Part shown: in pieces, positions 27,833-37,537 of the stretch
Layout of the letters: every line of letters begins with the position of its first letter
Numbering within the stretch: the first letter of the stretch is position 1
Source: Ruminococcaceae bacterium YRB3002
GTDB lineage: Bacteria; Bacillota; Clostridia; Saccharofermentanales; Saccharofermentanaceae
NCBI GenBank assembly: GCA_900099715.1
Contig: FMTG01000003.1
Coordinates: 213,980 to 277,979 of the forward strand
DNA length: 64,000 bases
Direction: 5' to 3'
Notes under the pieces: generated by a model
Database searches by the model: none
The model's input: the letters and a program-made list of their open reading frames with translations, nothing else
What the model was told of the DNA's origin: nothing
Position numbers and translations under genes: made by a program

Positions 27833-28992
27833 GAATCCTTCCTCCATACCATTTTATTGACTACACCCACATAGGACTGGATTATCTTGACTACCTTGTC
27901 TGACACATTCTCGTCAACATAGTCAGGAACAGGAATACCGTTATCACCGTTTGCCACCATCTCAACGGCTGTATCTACCGCCTGCAGAAGTCCGGTCGTA
28001 TCAATGCCGGAAAGTATAAAACAGCCCTTATCAAGCGCCTCAGGACGCTCCGTTGATGTTCTGATACATACCGCAGGGAACGGCTTTCCAACAGACGTAA
28101 AGAATGATGACTCTTCCGGAAGCGTTCCGGAATCGGACACCACTGCGAAAGCATTCATCTGCAGACAGTTATAGTCATGAAATCCCAGAGGTTCATGCTG
28201 TATAACGCGCTTATCAAGTTCAAACCCCGATGCTTCCAGTCTCTTTCTGGAACGGGGATGACATGAATACAGTATCGGCATATCGTACTTCTCTGCCATC
28301 CTGTTGATAGCTGTAAAGAGTGACATGAAATTCTTCTCCGTATCGATATTCTCCTCCCTGTGTGCGGACAGAAGAATGTACTTGCCTTTCTCAAGGCCAA
28401 GTCTGGAATGAACATCAGATGCCTCGATCTTACCGAGATTCATGCGGAGCACTTCTGCCATAGGCGAACCTGTGACATATGTCCTCTCCTTGGGAAGACC
28501 GCAGTCTGCAAGATAGCGGCGTGCGTGCTCGGAATATGCAAGATTGACATCTGAGATGATATCGACGATACGGCGGTTCGTCTCTTCAGGAAGACACTCA
28601 TCCTTGCATCTGTTGCCCGCTTCCATATGGAAGATCGGGATGTGAAGTCTCTTGGCACCGATCACTGACAGACAACTGTTGGTATCACCGAGAACAAGCA
28701 CTGCATCCGGCTCAAGAGCAACCATTGCCTTGTAACTCTCTGCTATGATATTGCCCATTGTCTCACCAAGGTCGTTACCCACCGCATTGAGATATATGTC
28801 AGGATCATCAAGTTCCAGATCCTTGAAGAATACCCCGTTCAGATTGTAATCATAGTTCTGGCCCGTATGCACGAGAATGGTGTCAAAGTACTTTCTGCAC
28901 TTCTTGATCACCGCTGCAAGGCGGATGATCTCAGGGCGCGTGCCTACGATTATCATCAGTTTGATCTTTCCGTTATTCTTCCAGTCTGCCAT
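27829..28992 (-). CDS. capG: CapG-like non-hydrolysing UDP-sugar 2-epimerase
   Basis: GT-B fold epimerase of 387 residues (WecB/MnaA/CapG family). Signatures are LMIIVGTRPEIIRLA, HTGQNYDYN, LGDTNSCLS, HMEAGNRCKDECLPEETNRR, and LLSAHREENID. Lying between capE and capF, it most likely catalyses the last step, giving UDP-L-FucNAc from the talose form, rather than making UDP-ManNAc. It follows capE by a 1-base overlap and runs into capF by ATGA. Confidence 0.92.
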   Translation of the reverse strand: MADWKNNGKIKLMIIVGTRPEIIRLAAVIKKCRKYFDTILVHTGQNYDYNLNGVFFKDLELDDPDIYLNAVGNDLGETMGNIIAESYKAMVALEPDAVLVLGDTNSCLSVIGAKRLHIPIFHMEAGNRCKDECLPEETNRRIVDIISDVNLAYSEHARRYLADCGLPKERTYVTGSPMAEVLRMNLGKIEASDVHSRLGLEKGKYILLSAHREENIDTEKNFMSLFTAINRMAEKYDMPILYSCHPRSRKRLEASGFELDKRVIQHEPLGFHDYNCLQMNAFAVVSDSGTLPEESSFFTSVGKPFPAVCIRTSTERPEALDKGCFILSGIDTTGLLQAVDTAVEMVANGDNGIPVPDYVDENVSDKVVKIIQSYVGVVNKMVWRKDS

Positions 28993-30029
28993 TATATTGC
29001 TCCTAACTGTTCCTTAACATAATCCGTTGTCATTATCTTATTCACTACGCCGTCAACATCGAGCAGATTCGTGTTGTGTGATGTATAGGATTCTTCAGCC
29101 TCAGTCTGAACCTGACCTTCTACAAAGAACTTATCGTAATTCAGATCCCTGTTATCGGCAGCTACTCTGAAATACTGCCCCATATCCTCAGACCTCAGTC
29201 TCTCTTCTCTTGTCATCAGTGTCTCATAGAGTTTCTCTCCGTGACGTGTACCGATGATCTTCGTTCCCGTATCACCAAAGAGTTTCTGTACACCCTTGGC
29301 AAGATCTCCGATTGTGGATGCATCTGCCTTCTGGATGAACAGGTCACCGGGATTTGCATTATTGAAAGCAAAGCGGACAAGTTCAACCGCCTCATCAAGA
29401 TTCATCAGGAATCTCGTCATCTCCGGATTGGTGATCGTGATCGGTGATCCTGCCTTGATCTGATCTATGAAGAGCGGTATGACCGATCCCCTGGAACACA
29501 TAACGTTACCGTAACGCGTACAGCAGATAACTGTCCCGCCGCGCTCCGCTGCAACTCTCGCATTTGCATATATAACATGCTCCATCATGGCCTTGCTGAT
29601 ACCCATCGCATTGATGGGATACGCCGCCTTATCTGTTGACAGACATACAACTCTCTTAACGCCTGCATCGATGGCTGCGTGAAGGACATTATCAGTTCCC
29701 TCGACATTCGTCTTAACAGCCTGCATCGGGAAGAACTCGCATGACGGCACCTGCTTCAGTGCTGCAGCATGGAAAATATAATCAACCCCGGGCATCGCAT
29801 CTGCGACTGATCTGGGATCCCTTACATCACCGATATAGAACTTGACCTTGCCTGCAGAATCAGGATGCTTGGCCTGCAGTTCATGTCTCATATCATCCTG
29901 CTTCTTCTCATCTCTTGAGAAGATACGGATCTGACCCACATCGGTATCAAGAAAATGCTTCAGCACAGTGGAACCAAATGAACCCGTTCCTCCTGTTATC
30001 ATCAGCGTCGCGCCGTTAAATTCGCTCAT
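28992..30029 (-). CDS. capE: CapE-like UDP-GlcNAc 4,6-dehydratase/5-epimerase
   Basis: Extended SDR enzyme of about 345 residues. The NAD site is MITGGTGSFGSTVL; the catalytic region has VKTNVEGTDNVL, CLSTDKAAYPINAMGISKAMME (SxDK and a Met-x3-Lys in place of Tyr-x3-Lys, as in CapE/FlaA1), and TRYGNVMCSRGSVIPLF. It makes UDP-2-acetamido-2,6-dideoxy-L-arabino-hexos-4-ulose from UDP-GlcNAc. The ATG at 30029 follows AAGGAGGATGCAAC; the longer frame to 30068 would lack this spacing and overlap the upstream gene. Confidence 0.92.
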   Translation of the reverse strand: MSEFNGATLMITGGTGSFGSTVLKHFLDTDVGQIRIFSRDEKKQDDMRHELQAKHPDSAGKVKFYIGDVRDPRSVADAMPGVDYIFHAAALKQVPSCEFFPMQAVKTNVEGTDNVLHAAIDAGVKRVVCLSTDKAAYPINAMGISKAMMEHVIYANARVAAERGGTVICCTRYGNVMCSRGSVIPLFIDQIKAGSPITITNPEMTRFLMNLDEAVELVRFAFNNANPGDLFIQKADASTIGDLAKGVQKLFGDTGTKIIGTRHGEKLYETLMTREERLRSEDMGQYFRVAADNRDLNYDKFFVEGQVQTEAEESYTSHNTNLLDVDGVVNKIMTTDYVKEQLGAI

Positions 30030-30064
30030 GTTGCATCCTCCTTCGATACTCTTCGTAGATTTTA

Positions 30065-31270
30065 TCACACCTGATATTCCATTTTGGTGTCAAACAGGTG
30101 TAAATACTCGTTATATTTCGCGTTGTGATCAAAGCTTTCAGCCCTTCTGACACAGTCTTCTTCACTGAAAGGCTTCTCTTCGCATATCTTCCTTATCTGC
30201 TCTTCGAGTCCGTCAATATCATCGACATCAACAACTGCCCCCGAATGCTCATCAGGTATCTCGGGACTGCCTCCTGTCCTGAACGTCAGAACAGGGGTCC
30301 CGCATGCTATTGCCTCCATATTCACTGACGGATAATTCTCTTCCCTTGTGGTGTTAACAAACAGATCCGCAGATGAGTATATCTCAGCAAGTTCATGCTG
30401 GTCAGAAGTCCTGTGGATCGTGATGATATTGTCCGGCAGTGTCTTATCGACTTCTTCATTTGTACCTACGAGTACGATCTGATATCTGTCATCCAGCCGC
30501 ACCGCAAGTTTGATAAAGACGTCGATCCCTTTGCGTTGTTCCCAGATGGAAGCGACACCCAGTATTACATACCTGCCCTCCAGTTTATTACGGCGGCGCC
30601 AGTCACCACTGCACGGCTTAAATACATTCAGGTCTATCCCGTTGTTGATAACCCTGACGGGATAATCCTTCAGGTAGGACTGCTTCACCAGGCCTGCAAG
30701 CCATTCCGACGGGGTTACTATGGTCATGTCCTGAACACCTGTAAACCATTCGCGCTTGAGATTCCACATTTTACGTGTGCGGTCCACTTTCGAAGAGGGG
30801 TATACATGTATCTGAGGACAGTCATGGCATCCCGTCCTCCACTTATCACATCCTGCAATGACGAAGTGAGGGCACTGCCCCGTAAATGACCAGCAGTCGT
30901 GAAGAGTCCATACTACCCTCTTGTTGTTCTTCTTAATGTACTTGAACAGCATCGGCAGATTGATATAACAGTTGTGCAGGTTATGAAGATGGATGATATC
31001 GGGATCAAACGTCCTTACCTTGCGCAGAAAATTCCATGTGGATAAGACCGAACCGCATCCGTTGTAACCTGTATACTTGCACATCAGCTTATGGATATTA
31101 TGGGTGATCTTATTCCCGATATAGATGTGCTCGCCGCCTCTGTCCAGGTCTCTTCTTGCATAATAGCAGCAGACTGCTTCATGGCCGTTCTCTCTGGCCA
31201 GACCGGCAATGTGGCACATTATGCTTCCGGTACTTCCGAAGTTGACTGTATTGATCTCAAGTATCTTCAT
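30065..31270 (-). CDS. Glycosyltransferase family 4
   Basis: GT-B glycosyltransferase of 401 residues that probably adds one sugar of the repeat unit at the inner membrane face. The N-terminal acceptor half has TVNFGSTGSIMCHIAGLA and the HNLHNCYINLPML motif; the C-terminal half has VASIWEQRKGIDVFIKLA and the EX7E motif in REENYPSVNMEAIACG. The WTLHDCWSFTGQCPHF and C-rich GCDKWRTGCHDCPQ segments are typical of a WcaC-like subfamily. It overlaps the GT2 gene by 4 bases. Donor sugar unknown. Confidence 0.9.
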   Translation of the reverse strand: MKILEINTVNFGSTGSIMCHIAGLARENGHEAVCCYYARRDLDRGGEHIYIGNKITHNIHKLMCKYTGYNGCGSVLSTWNFLRKVRTFDPDIIHLHNLHNCYINLPMLFKYIKKNNKRVVWTLHDCWSFTGQCPHFVIAGCDKWRTGCHDCPQIHVYPSSKVDRTRKMWNLKREWFTGVQDMTIVTPSEWLAGLVKQSYLKDYPVRVINNGIDLNVFKPCSGDWRRRNKLEGRYVILGVASIWEQRKGIDVFIKLAVRLDDRYQIVLVGTNEEVDKTLPDNIITIHRTSDQHELAEIYSSADLFVNTTREENYPSVNMEAIACGTPVLTFRTGGSPEIPDEHSGAVVDVDDIDGLEEQIRKICEEKPFSEEDCVRRAESFDHNAKYNEYLHLFDTKMEYQV

Positions 31271-32091
31271 GATGCATTCTTCCTTACAGCCACTTTGAAC
31301 ATTGATTCACGCAGCCAGTTCGGCGCCAGTGAAGAAGCACCTCTGATCATCACGCTCGATATATACTGAGACCCGGAGATAAACCCTTTGTCCTTCATGA
31401 ATCTGAACAGTGCTTTCTGACTCTTCGCATACTTAAGGCCTGAACGCCTCCTGTACATATCAGATCCTGCCCTCATCCACAGAAGCGGTTCCTGAATGTT
31501 GTATCCCTCAGAGCCGTTCAGGAGCATACGGATCCACAGATAATAATCCTCCAGCAGATAGAAGTCCTGATACCCTCCTGCTGACTCAACGGCAGTCTTA
31601 CTGTACATCACACACGGGTGATTGAATGGATTCCTCTTCTTCGCGAAAACCATGATCTCCTCATGTGTCTCAGGAGGAACTCTTCTCGTATCTACCACAT
31701 CCGGAGATACTGTAAACTCCTCAACTATCCCTGAACAGACCGAGACTTCAGGATGGGATTCAAAGACATTAAGCTGTCTCTCACATCTGTCAGGTCTGCT
31801 GATATCATCCGAATCCATGCGTGCCACGAGTTCATTCACGCAGTGCTTTATCCCGATATTGAGCGCATTGCCAAGGCCGCCGTTCTTCTCAAGTCTAACT
31901 ACGTGAAGATCACTGTGCTCACGTTCCATCTGTCCGATAACCTCATCGAGTTCAGGCGTCAAAGGGCCATCGCAGACCAGGACAAAGTCATCTGTCGGAA
32001 CAGTCTGTGACCATATGCTGTTCATGGCGCATCTCAGCTGATCCGCCTTCTCTTTATGGTAAACGCTCATCAGAACAGAATAGCTTTCCAT
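31267..32091 (-). CDS. Glycosyltransferase family 2
   Basis: GT-A fold enzyme of 274 residues. The N-terminal MESYSVLMSVYHKEKADQL, DDFVLVCDGPLTPEL, NGGLGNALNIGI and DxD-like MDSDDISRPDR motifs are those of the AmsE/WcaA-like family 2. The C-terminus has a short hydrophobic/amphipathic helix. It lies between licD and the family 4 transferase in the same overlapping run and should add a sugar to the lipid-linked repeat unit. Donor and linkage cannot be read from the sequence. Confidence 0.9.
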   Translation of the reverse strand: MESYSVLMSVYHKEKADQLRCAMNSIWSQTVPTDDFVLVCDGPLTPELDEVIGQMEREHSDLHVVRLEKNGGLGNALNIGIKHCVNELVARMDSDDISRPDRCERQLNVFESHPEVSVCSGIVEEFTVSPDVVDTRRVPPETHEEIMVFAKKRNPFNHPCVMYSKTAVESAGGYQDFYLLEDYYLWIRMLLNGSEGYNIQEPLLWMRAGSDMYRRRSGLKYAKSQKALFRFMKDKGFISGSQYISSVMIRGASSLAPNWLRESMFKVAVRKNAS

Positions 32092-32096
32092 GATCT

Positions 32097-32891
32097 TTAC
32101 TTCCAGTTCATCTTCGGCAGGTGCTTATAGCACTGCTTGTCTTCGGGAGGCAGCTGCATATAATCGCCATATGCGGCAACCAGACTCCCGTCTGTCCCGG
32201 GTGCCCAGAACTCTGTATCCTCAAATCTTACACGCCTCAAAGGGATTATATCATCCCTTCTGACAACTTCTCTGGGACCGTATCCCCACACAAGAATACC
32301 AACCTTCTCGGAAGAGTCAAAGTCATACCTGGAGGCATGCTTTATTGCACGACCGGTAATATAATGCTCTATCGGGAACAGCTTGTAGAATGCCTTTATC
32401 AGAGTAATGACTATCCTGCTGCTCAATGCTCTCTGGGACGGATCATCAAGCGTTGCCGCCACCTGCATCACATAGTAAAAGCGCATGAACCTGATCCTGT
32501 TTCTTATCTTGCGGTCTCCCGAAGGAAGGCCGTCCATAGGGAATACATCGATATTGACACCCAGCTGGATCCCGAATCCGCCGTTCTCGTGAAGTTCAGT
32601 TCTCGGGTCGTAGACTTTCGAGAAGGGGCATAAACATTCATTATCTTCAGTCCATGTCATGAGAGCACAATCCTCAGCTTCGAAAGTCTGGAGAAATCTC
32701 TCATAATCAGGTCTTGGCATGCATATATCTATATCGTCATCCCACGGTATAAATCCACCGTGTCTCAAAGCTCCGAGATATGTCCCGTAGTAGATGAAAT
32801 AACGGATCCCGTTACCGTCACAGAACGCTGCAACTTTCTTGAGTATCTCCAGCTGAAGTATCTTGGCTTCATCGATCGCAATATCTCTCAT
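32097..32891 (-). CDS. LicD-family phosphotransferase
   Basis: 264 residues with the full LicD signature: a helix LQLEILKKVAAFCDGNGIRY, YGTYLGALRHGGFIPWDDD then IDICMPR, and VYDPRTEL, VNIDVFPMDGLP and a C-terminal YGDYMQLPPEDKQ. The DDDID metal site is intact. It is the second of three LicD domains in the locus. Its ATG overlaps the upstream glycosyltransferase stop as TGATG. Confidence 0.9.
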   Translation of the reverse strand: MRDIAIDEAKILQLEILKKVAAFCDGNGIRYFIYYGTYLGALRHGGFIPWDDDIDICMPRPDYERFLQTFEAEDCALMTWTEDNECLCPFSKVYDPRTELHENGGFGIQLGVNIDVFPMDGLPSGDRKIRNRIRFMRFYYVMQVAATLDDPSQRALSSRIVITLIKAFYKLFPIEHYITGRAIKHASRYDFDSSEKVGILVWGYGPREVVRRDDIIPLRRVRFEDTEFWAPGTDGSLVAAYGDYMQLPPEDKQCYKHLPKMNWK

Positions 32892-34162
32892 CAGTTATCC
32901 TCACTCCCGTTCAGCAGTTCGATCGATGTATCTACAACCATGTCTGGTGTGGCATCATCGTAGGCTTCGCGTACCAGATCAAAATCAACGCGCTTTCCCC
33001 TGTTCTCATACATCCAGTCTCTGATCTTCTCACACTCGTTTTCATCAATCTTATCCTGACGGACAAACAGAACGAGCGGATACTTCTTAAGCAGACCATA
33101 TGACAGTTCATCCTCCGAGAAGTAGAAATACAGTATCGGATAACCCGACGCCACACTCTCGAAGATCTTACTGGATACTATCTCCCTGTTTTTGTTTGCC
33201 AGGATTATGGTAATATCTGCCGTTGCGTAATAGCGGTCTGCAAGTTCCTTACTTACCCTGCCATAGAATCTGATGCTTTCCGGATGCTCTGACGCCGCTC
33301 TCCTGACGTCTTCCACAGCATTACCGGAAGCAAACACATGAAGGCTCACATCAGGATCCCTGTCGGCGATCGTCCCGAATACTGTGAGCATCGCTTGAGG
33401 AGGTCTCATCTGATGATTGATCTCACCCTGGTATATCGCATTGATCACTGCCGGAGATGTCAGAGGTTCAGGTGTCACCGCCGGTTTCTTCACTACGAGA
33501 GGATGCTCCACACGGAGAATATTCTCCCTCTGATGCTTCGCGAAATAAGGTCCCCAGTTGTCTATGTAATATATTTTAGCTGCATGATCGAAGACATCCT
33601 TCTCGAACTTCTCCGCATGACTCCGCTTAAGTTTGTGCGCCCACGTGAAACGGAAATAATCCCTGCTCTCGCTGTATCTGTCGTAGAGGACCGGGAAGAA
33701 TGGTATTCCGTATTTCCTGCAGAACAGGGAACCTCCCTTAAGTCCCTCAACAGGCAGTATAAACGAGAATACGGCATCGATCCGTGTCCCTTGTTCTTTG
33801 AGTTCCTCAAGTTTTCTCTGATAAGATCTTGCAAGTCCCTCATCCATTCCGCTCCTTGCCAGGAGTTTACGCATGGCCCAGTATGACTTGACCGTAAGAT
33901 AAGTCATCTTTCCTGTGATCTTACTTCTGTCTGCTTCATCAGCCTTGATGATGTCAATGTTCCTTTTACTCGTTACACGATAGATATGCTGTCCGTCAAA
34001 ATCTTCTGTTGTCTCTTTGCCATCCGGCGAAGTACTGACAACATAAACATTAACACCCCTGCTCACAAAACAGTTTGCTATCTCACGTACGCAATTGCCG
34101 ACCGCCGAGAAGTTGGGATAATACCCGCCAACGAGAAGTACAACATTCAGATCCTTACTCAT
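32891..34162 (-). CDS. GT-B fold glycosyltransferase
   Basis: About 423 residues. The N-terminal Rossmann half starts VVLLVGGYYPNFSAVGNCVREIA, a pattern of family 4-type acceptor domains, and the C-terminal half has NAIYQGEINHQMRPP, IRFYGRVSKELADRYY and IFESVASGYPILYFYF. The last motif lacks the usual first Glu of EX7E, so the enzyme is a divergent member. The ATG at 34162 overlaps the preceding stop as ATGA and has AGGGGAG upstream, so the 30 codons of open frame before it were left out. Confidence 0.85.
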   Translation of the reverse strand: MSKDLNVVLLVGGYYPNFSAVGNCVREIANCFVSRGVNVYVVSTSPDGKETTEDFDGQHIYRVTSKRNIDIIKADEADRSKITGKMTYLTVKSYWAMRKLLARSGMDEGLARSYQRKLEELKEQGTRIDAVFSFILPVEGLKGGSLFCRKYGIPFFPVLYDRYSESRDYFRFTWAHKLKRSHAEKFEKDVFDHAAKIYYIDNWGPYFAKHQRENILRVEHPLVVKKPAVTPEPLTSPAVINAIYQGEINHQMRPPQAMLTVFGTIADRDPDVSLHVFASGNAVEDVRRAASEHPESIRFYGRVSKELADRYYATADITIILANKNREIVSSKIFESVASGYPILYFYFSEDELSYGLLKKYPLVLFVRQDKIDENECEKIRDWMYENRGKRVDFDLVREAYDDATPDMVVDTSIELLNGSEDN

Positions 34163-36087
34163 CTTAATGACGCTCCCCTTCCCGTACATAAACCATAGTA
34201 ATCTGACAGGATATTGCCGGATCCGCTTTTGGAGTAATAACTTGCTCTGCACATATCATTTGCCTTTTTGCGGTCAACATCCCTGTCGAGCGCTTCAATG
34301 ATCTTCGATGCCCAGTAACCGGTATCCTGAGTAAGAGAAATGAATGTCACTTCTCCCGTCACATCCACCTCCGGTGGAAACTCTGACGATACCACGCAGG
34401 GAAGTCCGCAGGCTTCCGCTTCGATGCACACCAGACCGAATCCTTCAAATCTGCTGGGCAGGAAAAACACGTCCATACACTGATAGAGATCATTCATATC
34501 TTCCCTGCTTCCGAACAGCCGTATCCTGTCAGACAAGCCCTTATCCCCGACATACTTACTCACCTGCTCATCAAGAGGACCGCTTCCGATCCACCAGTAT
34601 TCAACATCATCGCGCACCTTTAACACTTCTGAAATCACGTCTATGGCGAAGAAAGGATTTTTAGGCGCTGCGACGCGTCCGACGGATGCGACTACCTTCT
34701 TATTGCTTACGCCTTCCCTGGTCCGGAGTTCCATACGCCTGGCATCATCATAACGCAGTACATCTGTATCGATTATATTTGGTATGATGGCAAACTCTGC
34801 CGTTCCAAACATGGCTTTCCCTGCATTTGAAGAGCACGCTGTATAATGATTCGCTGTACGTTTAAGAGAAGACAGAAACAGTTTGTTCAATCGCTCCCTG
34901 GAGTCCGTCTCACCCATTCTGGTGCTGTGGGAATGAAGGATCCTTACCGGAATAGTCTTCCTTGCCTTCTTCATCAGAGGTATCGTCTTATTGAGCGAAT
35001 TGTCATGGACTATATCGTATTTACCCTCGCGGATGATCCTCCTGCATTCCTTCATGTGCCTGAACGGATGCTTCACTAGAGAAGGCAGAACAAATATCTG
35101 AGATCCGTTGCCCTCCACCTCCTCAATATACGGGGATTCCCTGTATTCCAGCGTCGCGAAATCGATAATGATCTTCTCATGATCCATGTTACGGTAGTAG
35201 TTCATCACGAAATTGGTTACACCGTTTGATACGCGCAGATTCGATACGATCATCAGCACTCTGACGGGTCTTCTCAGGAACGATGAATTGAGGTCGATCA
35301 TCTCATTAGTATGATCCGATCTTCTGTTCTCCTCAGAAGGAGGTGTCTTCCAGTCTCCGTAAAGCTGCGTAAGATAGCTGTCTGCATTCTCAACTCCGTA
35401 CAGTTCATGTCCTTCAAAACTGTAAAGCTTCGGAGTACCAAAATACTCTTTGGGCATGATCTCCCTTGTTCTGTATGAGCTCATAAGAAGGCCGACATAT
35501 TCCGAGTCATCGTAGGAATGCTCCTTGCACAGATCGACGATCTCCTTAACGAGACGCTTATTGCCTTCGGGTGAGTTTGGCAGCAACTGGATGATCTTCA
35601 CTGCAAGGTTCTTATACCACGCTCTTCCCTCACGCGTAGTTACCGCGCGGACGGCAAGAACATCCTGCTTTCTGCCGAGCTTCTTATAGTTTCTCTTTGA
35701 TTCATCAGGAGTATTCCCGATACCGTCGAGCGGGAATACATCTATATAAACGCCCATAACAACAGATACCCTTCTCTTCTCGATCAGGGTAGTTTCCGTG
35801 TCATAGAGCTTGCTGTGGGGATAGAGGTATTCTTCTCTTGGAGAATGCTCATTCTCGAGCATGTATCTGTCGTCGTGGATATCATTTCCCATAAGGGATA
35901 CAAACCGCTCATAATCACTTCTGGGCATTCCGACATCAATATCATCATCCCAGGGAATAAAACCCAGATGGCGCGCCGCGCCGAGCATGGTTCCCTCAAC
36001 GAGATAATATCTGAGATCATTAGCTTCACAGAATGCGTGATACCAGAGAAGTATGTTGAGAAGGCACTTCTTGCTGTCGTCCATCAC
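34159..36087 (-). CDS. LicD-glycosyltransferase fusion protein
   Basis: 642 residues in two enzymes. Residues 1 to about 265 are a complete LicD domain (LVEGTMLGAARHLGFIPWDD, DIDVGMPRSDYERF, VYIDVFPLDGIG, LYGDWKTPPSEENR). Residues about 278-642 are a family 4 glycosyltransferase (LRVSNGVTNFVMNYYRNMD, HSHSTRMGE, VASVGRVAAPKNPFFAIDV, SRFEGFGLVCIEAEACGLP with both EX7E glutamates). No stop, frameshift or ribosome site separates them. A protein that both adds a sugar and attaches an alcohol phosphate suggests a sugar decorated as it is laid down; this is inference. It overlaps its neighbours by 4 bases on each side. Confidence 0.88.
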   Translation of the reverse strand: MMDDSKKCLLNILLWYHAFCEANDLRYYLVEGTMLGAARHLGFIPWDDDIDVGMPRSDYERFVSLMGNDIHDDRYMLENEHSPREEYLYPHSKLYDTETTLIEKRRVSVVMGVYIDVFPLDGIGNTPDESKRNYKKLGRKQDVLAVRAVTTREGRAWYKNLAVKIIQLLPNSPEGNKRLVKEIVDLCKEHSYDDSEYVGLLMSSYRTREIMPKEYFGTPKLYSFEGHELYGVENADSYLTQLYGDWKTPPSEENRRSDHTNEMIDLNSSFLRRPVRVLMIVSNLRVSNGVTNFVMNYYRNMDHEKIIIDFATLEYRESPYIEEVEGNGSQIFVLPSLVKHPFRHMKECRRIIREGKYDIVHDNSLNKTIPLMKKARKTIPVRILHSHSTRMGETDSRERLNKLFLSSLKRTANHYTACSSNAGKAMFGTAEFAIIPNIIDTDVLRYDDARRMELRTREGVSNKKVVASVGRVAAPKNPFFAIDVISEVLKVRDDVEYWWIGSGPLDEQVSKYVGDKGLSDRIRLFGSREDMNDLYQCMDVFFLPSRFEGFGLVCIEAEACGLPCVVSSEFPPEVDVTGEVTFISLTQDTGYWASKIIEALDRDVDRKKANDMCRASYYSKSGSGNILSDYYGLCTGRGASLR

Positions 36088-37469
36088 GAAGCCTTCTCTT
36101 CCGCAGGTGAAGCCATTGCGGTCGTCTGTCCCTCTGCAACCCCCTCAGTACTTTCGGGCATGAAGAGGATCTTGATCGTGGCAAAGCATATCCTGAGGTC
36201 TTCGATAAAACTGGGGTGTGCAATATACATCAGATCCATCTGCAGTTTGTCATACGGTGTAGTATTGTATTTGCCGTACACCTGGGCAAATCCCGTAAGA
36301 CCGGCCTTGGCCTGAAGTCTGAGCTGAAACTCCGGCATCTCCTTTACGTAGTCAGCAGCGATCTCCGGACGTTCCGGTCTGGGTCCGACAACGGACAGAT
36401 TGCCGGCAAGGATATCTATCAGCTGAGGCAGCTCATCGATCCTGCATTTGCGGATAAATCTTCCCACAGGTGTAATACGGTCATCGTTCTCTCCTGTCGA
36501 GAGTCTCGCGACTCCGTCCTTCTCAGCATCGACTCTCATACTCCTGAACTTATGGATCATAAAGCGCTTGCCGTTCTTCGTAAGTCTCTCCTGCTTATAG
36601 AATACGGGGCCCTTGTCAGTTGCCTTTATAGCGATCGCTGTTACAAGAAATACAGGTGACAGAACTATGAGCGCTGCGATCGATACCACTATGTCAAACA
36701 CTCTCTTGGCGATCAGATAGACAGGGTTGGGGTTATATCTTGTAACTCTCATAACAGGCAGATGGAACATATGCATCGTCTTGGCGCTGCTCATTATGAC
36801 ATCGCCGATCCTGGGGATCATGTAGACAGTCTTGCTGTTATAGAGGCAGTACTTCAGGATAACGTTACGGTCATGACTTCTGACACCGCTCAGGAATACT
36901 ACCTCCATATCATCGATCATGGAGATATCCGCCAGACATTCAGAGACAGATGCCGTCTTTGCGATCTCAAATTTCTTGGTAAGACCATACTCGCTTATGA
37001 GACTCTCCATGCCCTGACGCATATCATAGATAACAATGGATTTCTTTGCAGGGAACCACTTGAAATATATGGCACGGGCGATCACAGTCCATATAAGCGA
37101 CAGAAGGAACTGGCATACCCACACGAGTATAAGCGGAAGCGGATTCGGTATCTTCTTCATCAGGAGGAAGAAAACCATATAGAGGATCCCGTTGGCAAGC
37201 AACGCAGACAGCATCTGGCTTACGACCGTCTCAGACAGCTTATTGAGCGATATCAGGAAAGCATCATATGTCTTTCCGAAAATATAATAAAGCAGCACGA
37301 AAATACCGGTGATGACTATATCGCCCTTGATGTAGTAAGGAGTTGACAGCCTCGGGCTGTAATAGAAGTACCACGCTGCGATAAAGGGAAGGACAATAAG
37401 ACAGACATTGAACAGTTTGATGAGCCTAAGCCCAACCTCATGCCTGAAATTATACTTCTTCGTCGTCAT
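36084..37469 (-). CDS. Polyprenyl-phosphate glycosyl-1-phosphate transferase (initiating transferase)
   Basis: WbaP/CpsE-type enzyme of 461 residues that starts the repeat unit by moving a sugar-1-phosphate onto undecaprenyl phosphate. Four N-terminal membrane helices (about 15-130) and a CoA-binding-like cytoplasmic region precede the PGT domain from about residue 265: KRVFDIVVSIAALIVLSPVF, GPVFYKQERLTKNGKRFMIHKFRSM, RKCRIDELPQLIDIL, VGPRPERPE and GLTGFAQVYGKYNTT. The catalytic Asp-Glu pair in RIDELPQ is intact. The first sugar is unknown. Confidence 0.93.
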   Translation of the reverse strand: MTTKKYNFRHEVGLRLIKLFNVCLIVLPFIAAWYFYYSPRLSTPYYIKGDIVITGIFVLLYYIFGKTYDAFLISLNKLSETVVSQMLSALLANGILYMVFFLLMKKIPNPLPLILVWVCQFLLSLIWTVIARAIYFKWFPAKKSIVIYDMRQGMESLISEYGLTKKFEIAKTASVSECLADISMIDDMEVVFLSGVRSHDRNVILKYCLYNSKTVYMIPRIGDVIMSSAKTMHMFHLPVMRVTRYNPNPVYLIAKRVFDIVVSIAALIVLSPVFLVTAIAIKATDKGPVFYKQERLTKNGKRFMIHKFRSMRVDAEKDGVARLSTGENDDRITPVGRFIRKCRIDELPQLIDILAGNLSVVGPRPERPEIAADYVKEMPEFQLRLQAKAGLTGFAQVYGKYNTTPYDKLQMDLMYIAHPSFIEDLRICFATIKILFMPESTEGVAEGQTTAMASPAEEKAS

Positions 37470-37537
37470 TGTTCTCGTGTCCCCCGTATTCAGAACACAG
37501 ACCGCAACAAAACAGCCTGCATCTGCAAGTCAAGTTA

